From assembly GCF_036345175.1 (NCBI RefSeq), contig NZ_CP107780.1, positions 2,852,001 through 2,916,000 of the forward strand: 64,000 nt of DNA, written 5' to 3'. The position numbers and the translations under genes are program-made. Under the pieces are notes generated by a model. The model did no database searches and was not told where the DNA came from. It saw only the letters and a list, made by a program, of their open reading frames with translations. The DNA comes from Streptomyces sp. NBC_00576. Its GTDB lineage: Bacteria > Actinomycetota > Actinomycetes > Streptomycetales > Streptomycetaceae. Positions 61,497 through 64,000 of this stretch are shown piece after piece. Numbering within the stretch: position 1 is the stretch's first letter; each line of letters opens with the position of its first letter.

Positions 61497-61544
61497 CCCC
61501 CGGCGGTCCGGCTGACGGTTCAGCCGGCAGTTCAGCCGTTCATA

Positions 61545-61590
61545 CGGCCCGGGTACACCCGTACGAGTGAGAACGGGTGTACCCGGGCCG
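61545..61590 (+). terminator. Perfect 18-bp terminator hairpin after aminotransferase
   Basis: Positions 61545–61562 (CGGCCCGGGTACACCCGT) pair exactly with 61573–61590 across a 10-base loop, 48 bp past the aminotransferase stop. Confidence 0.85.
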
Positions 61591-61731
61591 TGTGCTGTCC
61601 GGCCTCGCCCCGCCGAATACCTAGCGTGCCTGTAACCGATCGGCCCTGCCTTCGTTCCCCCGCACGGGGGGATTGCGCGGATTCCACCCGCGATCCGCAT
61701 GGCATTTCTGATCCGAACCGAGGTGTACGCG

Positions 61732-62496
61732 ATGGTGGCCCCGCCGGACAACGACGTGCTCTGGGCACGCGCCCTGCACTTCCAGCACAACGACGGCTCG
61801 CCCGCGCTGAGCGGCGTCTCGCTCGGTGTCCGGGAGGGCGAGATCCTCGCCGTCAGCGGCCCGCGCGGCAGCGGCAAGACGACCCTGCTGCGCTGCCTCT
61901 CCGGCCTGGTACGACCGCTGCGGGGCGAGGTCTGGTTCAACAGCGTGCCCGTGCACACGATGGGCCCGCTCACCCGCGAACGGCTGCGCCGCGACCGGTT
62001 CGGCTGGATCGACCCCGCCCCGGCCCTCGTACCGGAACTGAACGTCTGGGAGAACGCGGCCCTTCCCCTCATGCTGCGCGGCACCAGCCGGCGGCGTGCC
62101 AAGACGGCGGCGCTGGAGTGGCTGGAGCGCCTGGACATCGGCGACCGGGCCCGTAAACGCCCGTACGAACTGCGCCAGTCCGAACGCCAGCGCGTCTCGA
62201 TCGCGCGGGCGCTGGCCGCGGCCCCCACGGTCCTCTTCGCGGACGAGCCGACGGCGCCCCTGTACCAGGCGGACCGGGCGCACGTACTGCGGACGTTGAC
62301 GACAGCGGCCCGCTCGCACGGCATCACGGTGGTCCTGGCGACGCACGACGCGGACACGGCGGCGCTGGCGGACCGCACGGTCTCGCTGCTCGACGGGCGG
62401 CGCGTGAACACCGTCCACCTGCCCCCGGTCGCCGAGAACGCCACCGGGGCCGGGACCGACGCGGAAGGCCGGGCCGCGTGCTCGCTCTCCGTCTAG
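61732..62496 (+). CDS. ABC transporter ATP-binding protein with degenerate signature motif
   Basis: A 254-residue ATPase of the LolD/MacB type. Walker A is GPRGSGKTT, Walker B TVLFADEPTAPL, H-loop VLATHDADTA. The signature, normally LSGGQ, reads LRQSERQRVSIARAL and so lacks the paired glycines. ATG at 61732 follows GAGGTG at good spacing; the ATG at 61699 lacks a ribosome site. It overlaps the following membrane-protein gene by 19 bp, forming a two-gene transporter or sensory unit. Confidence 0.85.
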   Translation: MVAPPDNDVLWARALHFQHNDGSPALSGVSLGVREGEILAVSGPRGSGKTTLLRCLSGLVRPLRGEVWFNSVPVHTMGPLTRERLRRDRFGWIDPAPALVPELNVWENAALPLMLRGTSRRRAKTAALEWLERLDIGDRARKRPYELRQSERQRVSIARALAAAPTVLFADEPTAPLYQADRAHVLRTLTTAARSHGITVVLATHDADTAALADRTVSLLDGRRVNTVHLPPVAENATGAGTDAEGRAACSLSV

Positions 62497-63881
62497 CCCG
62501 CGGCTCCCACCCGGGCGTCCAGCTCCGCCGACTGCTCGTCGCGGCGGCGTCGGCGGCCACGGGTTTCCTCCTCCTGGGGACCCTGGGCCACGCCCTCGCC
62601 CACCAGGACATCCCCGGCGGCTCGGCGCTGCGTCTGGCCTGGTGCGTGGCCCCCCTGGCGGCCACGGTCCACTTCGCGGTGACGGTGGCCCGCACGGACC
62701 CCGGCACGAGACCGCGCCCGGGCCTGTCGGCGATCGGCCTGGGCCCGGCCCGCCTGATGGCCGTCTCGGCCACGACAACGGCCCTGTCCTGCACCCTGGG
62801 GTCGATGCTGGCCCTCCTGTTCTTCCTCCACCTGCGGGGCGACCTGACGGGCATGCCGTTCGACGGCGACGCGGCGGACTTCCTGGCCGCGGACCACCCC
62901 CTCCCCCTCCCGGCCGCCCTGACCCTCCTGACCCTGGTACCGGTGGCGGCGTCGATCTCGGTCGCCCTTTCCCTACGCCCCCGGGACCCCCGCCCGGACT
63001 CGGCCCAGGGGCCGCGCCCGAGGACGTACGGCCGCTTCGGCGCGGAGGGCAACAGGGGCACACGGGAAACGTTCGGCGCGTACGGACGGTTCGGCGCCCA
63101 CCTGCGCCCCACTGCGGGCAGTCGTCCCGCTGGGGCGGCACGAGTGGGCGCAGCGGCATCCCGTACAGCGCCGGGTTGCGCGACCAACGCCTCAGCACCA
63201 GCCCCGGGCACCCCTGAAACCCCGGACCAGGACCCCGACGTCACCACCACCGACCCGCACGCCCTCCCCACCCCTCTCCCACCCCCCCGGGACCTCCCCT
63301 GGGGCTTCGCCGTACTGGCAGCCGGCCTCGCTGTAGAGGCCTACGCCGCCCGCGCCCCCCACACCCGCCTCGCCATGCCCGGCGGAGCCGCCGGCAGCCC
63401 CGCCGCCGTACTCGTCGGCTGGACCCTCACCGCTCTGGGCCTCGCCCTGGCCGGCCCCGGCCTCACCCACCTCTGCGGACGCCTGCTCCAGGCCGTCCGC
63501 CCCGGCGCCCTGCGCCTCCTCGCCGGCCGCGTCCTCATGGAGGAGGCGACCCGCATCGGCCGCCCCCTGGGCGTCGTCTGCGCGGTGGCATCGGGCGCGT
63601 ACGCCATGGCCGCCCTGTACGACGCCGACGACCCCTCCCTGGGCCCCCTGACCACCCTGGGCGCCCTGGTCGTGGCGAGCTGCACCATCGCCACGCTCCT
63701 CACGGCCGCCGCCGAGGCCAGGCGCGCCCGCGCGGACACCACCGCGGCCCTGCTCCGCCTGGGTGCACCGGCCACGACGCTGCGCACCGCCGCCGGTCTG
63801 CGCGCGGCTGCCCTCCTCGCCCTGTTCGCCCCGCTGACCTTCCTGATCGCGGAGTTGGCGGCGCTGCCGCTGACCGCGTGA
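62478..63881 (+). CDS. Integral membrane protein, partner of the upstream ABC ATPase
   Basis: A 467-residue protein with about eight predicted helices split by a long polar loop (roughly 165–265) rich in Arg, Gly, Pro and Thr and containing two YGRFGA words. The C-terminal helices carry AAEARRARADTTAALLRLGA between them, the loop found in FtsX/MacB-type permeases. It is most likely the membrane half of an ABC system. The GTG start lies inside the ATPase gene (19-bp overlap). The substrate is unknown. Confidence 0.8.
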   Translation: MLALRLARGSHPGVQLRRLLVAAASAATGFLLLGTLGHALAHQDIPGGSALRLAWCVAPLAATVHFAVTVARTDPGTRPRPGLSAIGLGPARLMAVSATTTALSCTLGSMLALLFFLHLRGDLTGMPFDGDAADFLAADHPLPLPAALTLLTLVPVAASISVALSLRPRDPRPDSAQGPRPRTYGRFGAEGNRGTRETFGAYGRFGAHLRPTAGSRPAGAARVGAAASRTAPGCATNASAPAPGTPETPDQDPDVTTTDPHALPTPLPPPRDLPWGFAVLAAGLAVEAYAARAPHTRLAMPGGAAGSPAAVLVGWTLTALGLALAGPGLTHLCGRLLQAVRPGALRLLAGRVLMEEATRIGRPLGVVCAVASGAYAMAALYDADDPSLGPLTTLGALVVASCTIATLLTAAAEARRARADTTAALLRLGAPATTLRTAAGLRAAALLALFAPLTFLIAELAALPLTA

Positions 63882-63977
63882 AAACTCGTACGGAAAACAT
63901 CTGCACGCACCGATGAGTTCCGCCGGGCCCCCGGGTCTACCCCACCGAACAGCACCACACCGACGGGAGAGACCCTC

Positions 63978-64000
63978 ATGAGCGAGTACCAGCAGATGAT
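63978..64000 (+). CDS. Start of an unidentified gene, cut by window edge
   Basis: ATG at 63978 with GGGAGA seven bases upstream opens MSEYQQM and leaves the window. Too short to identify. Confidence 0.5.

Overview
The window is high-GC actinobacterial chromosome (GTG and TTG starts are common, codon third positions are mostly G/C, and two genes carry rare TTA codons). Gene content and order look like the core chromosome of a Streptomyces: dxr–rseP–ispG, a putrescine/GABA catabolic neighbourhood, adenosine/aminofutalosine deaminase, glycerophosphodiesterase and an Lrp–aminotransferase pair. I recognised no rRNA, tRNA, CRISPR array or intact transposon.

Layout. 1–5.6 kb: a GNAT acetyltransferase (cut by the window edge) and the tightly packed MEP-pathway genes dxr–rseP–ispG on the minus strand, then a small secreted lamin-tail protein and an acyl-CoA dehydrogenase. 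8–27.4 kb: a glycan-utilisation locus. It has a LacI regulator with a GH31 alpha-xylosidase-like gene, a minus-strand run of binding protein, two permeases, GH74, GH42, GH95 and GH12, and a divergent GH3. Three perfect and one imperfect copy of the palindrome TCGAAGCGCTTCGA lie at the lacI promoter and in the shared binding-protein/GH3 promoter region. The enzyme set (GH74 + GH12 endo-xyloglucanases, GH31, GH42, GH95, GH3) fits complete breakdown of xyloglucan: secreted endo-enzymes cut the polymer, the ABC importer takes up oligosaccharides, and cytoplasmic exo-enzymes strip them. No transporter ATPase is encoded here, so a shared one such as MsiK is presumably used. A sulfotransferase gene with a TTA codon interrupts the locus.

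27.4–33.4 kb: aldehyde dehydrogenase, a PucR regulator with an expanded Ser-Ser-Gly tract, and a membrane P-loop protein. 33.4–39.7 kb: an accessory island between these core genes and gabT. It holds an RHS/YD-repeat scrap, an NB-ARC/LuxR regulator, a two-gene operon (a secreted pertussis-toxin-S1-like ADP-ribosyltransferase followed by a secreted protein with a duplicated domain and a C-terminal ricin-type lectin), and a frameshifted IS5-type transposase remnant. The operon looks like a split A–B toxin and is the most interesting item in the window.

39.7–50 kb: gabT, a PAP2 phosphatase, then a polyamine module: dehydrogenase, PotD-, PotA-, PotB- and PotC-like transporter genes, and a PuuB-like FAD oxidase. 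50–64 kb: a NADAR-domain protein, a DUF4190-type membrane protein, a deaminase, GDPD, a one-component ECF sigma factor with sensor tail, a serine hydrolase, a second gamma-aminobutyraldehyde-type dehydrogenase divergent from an Lrp regulator plus putrescine-type aminotransferase, an ABC ATPase/membrane protein pair, and the first codons of one more gene.
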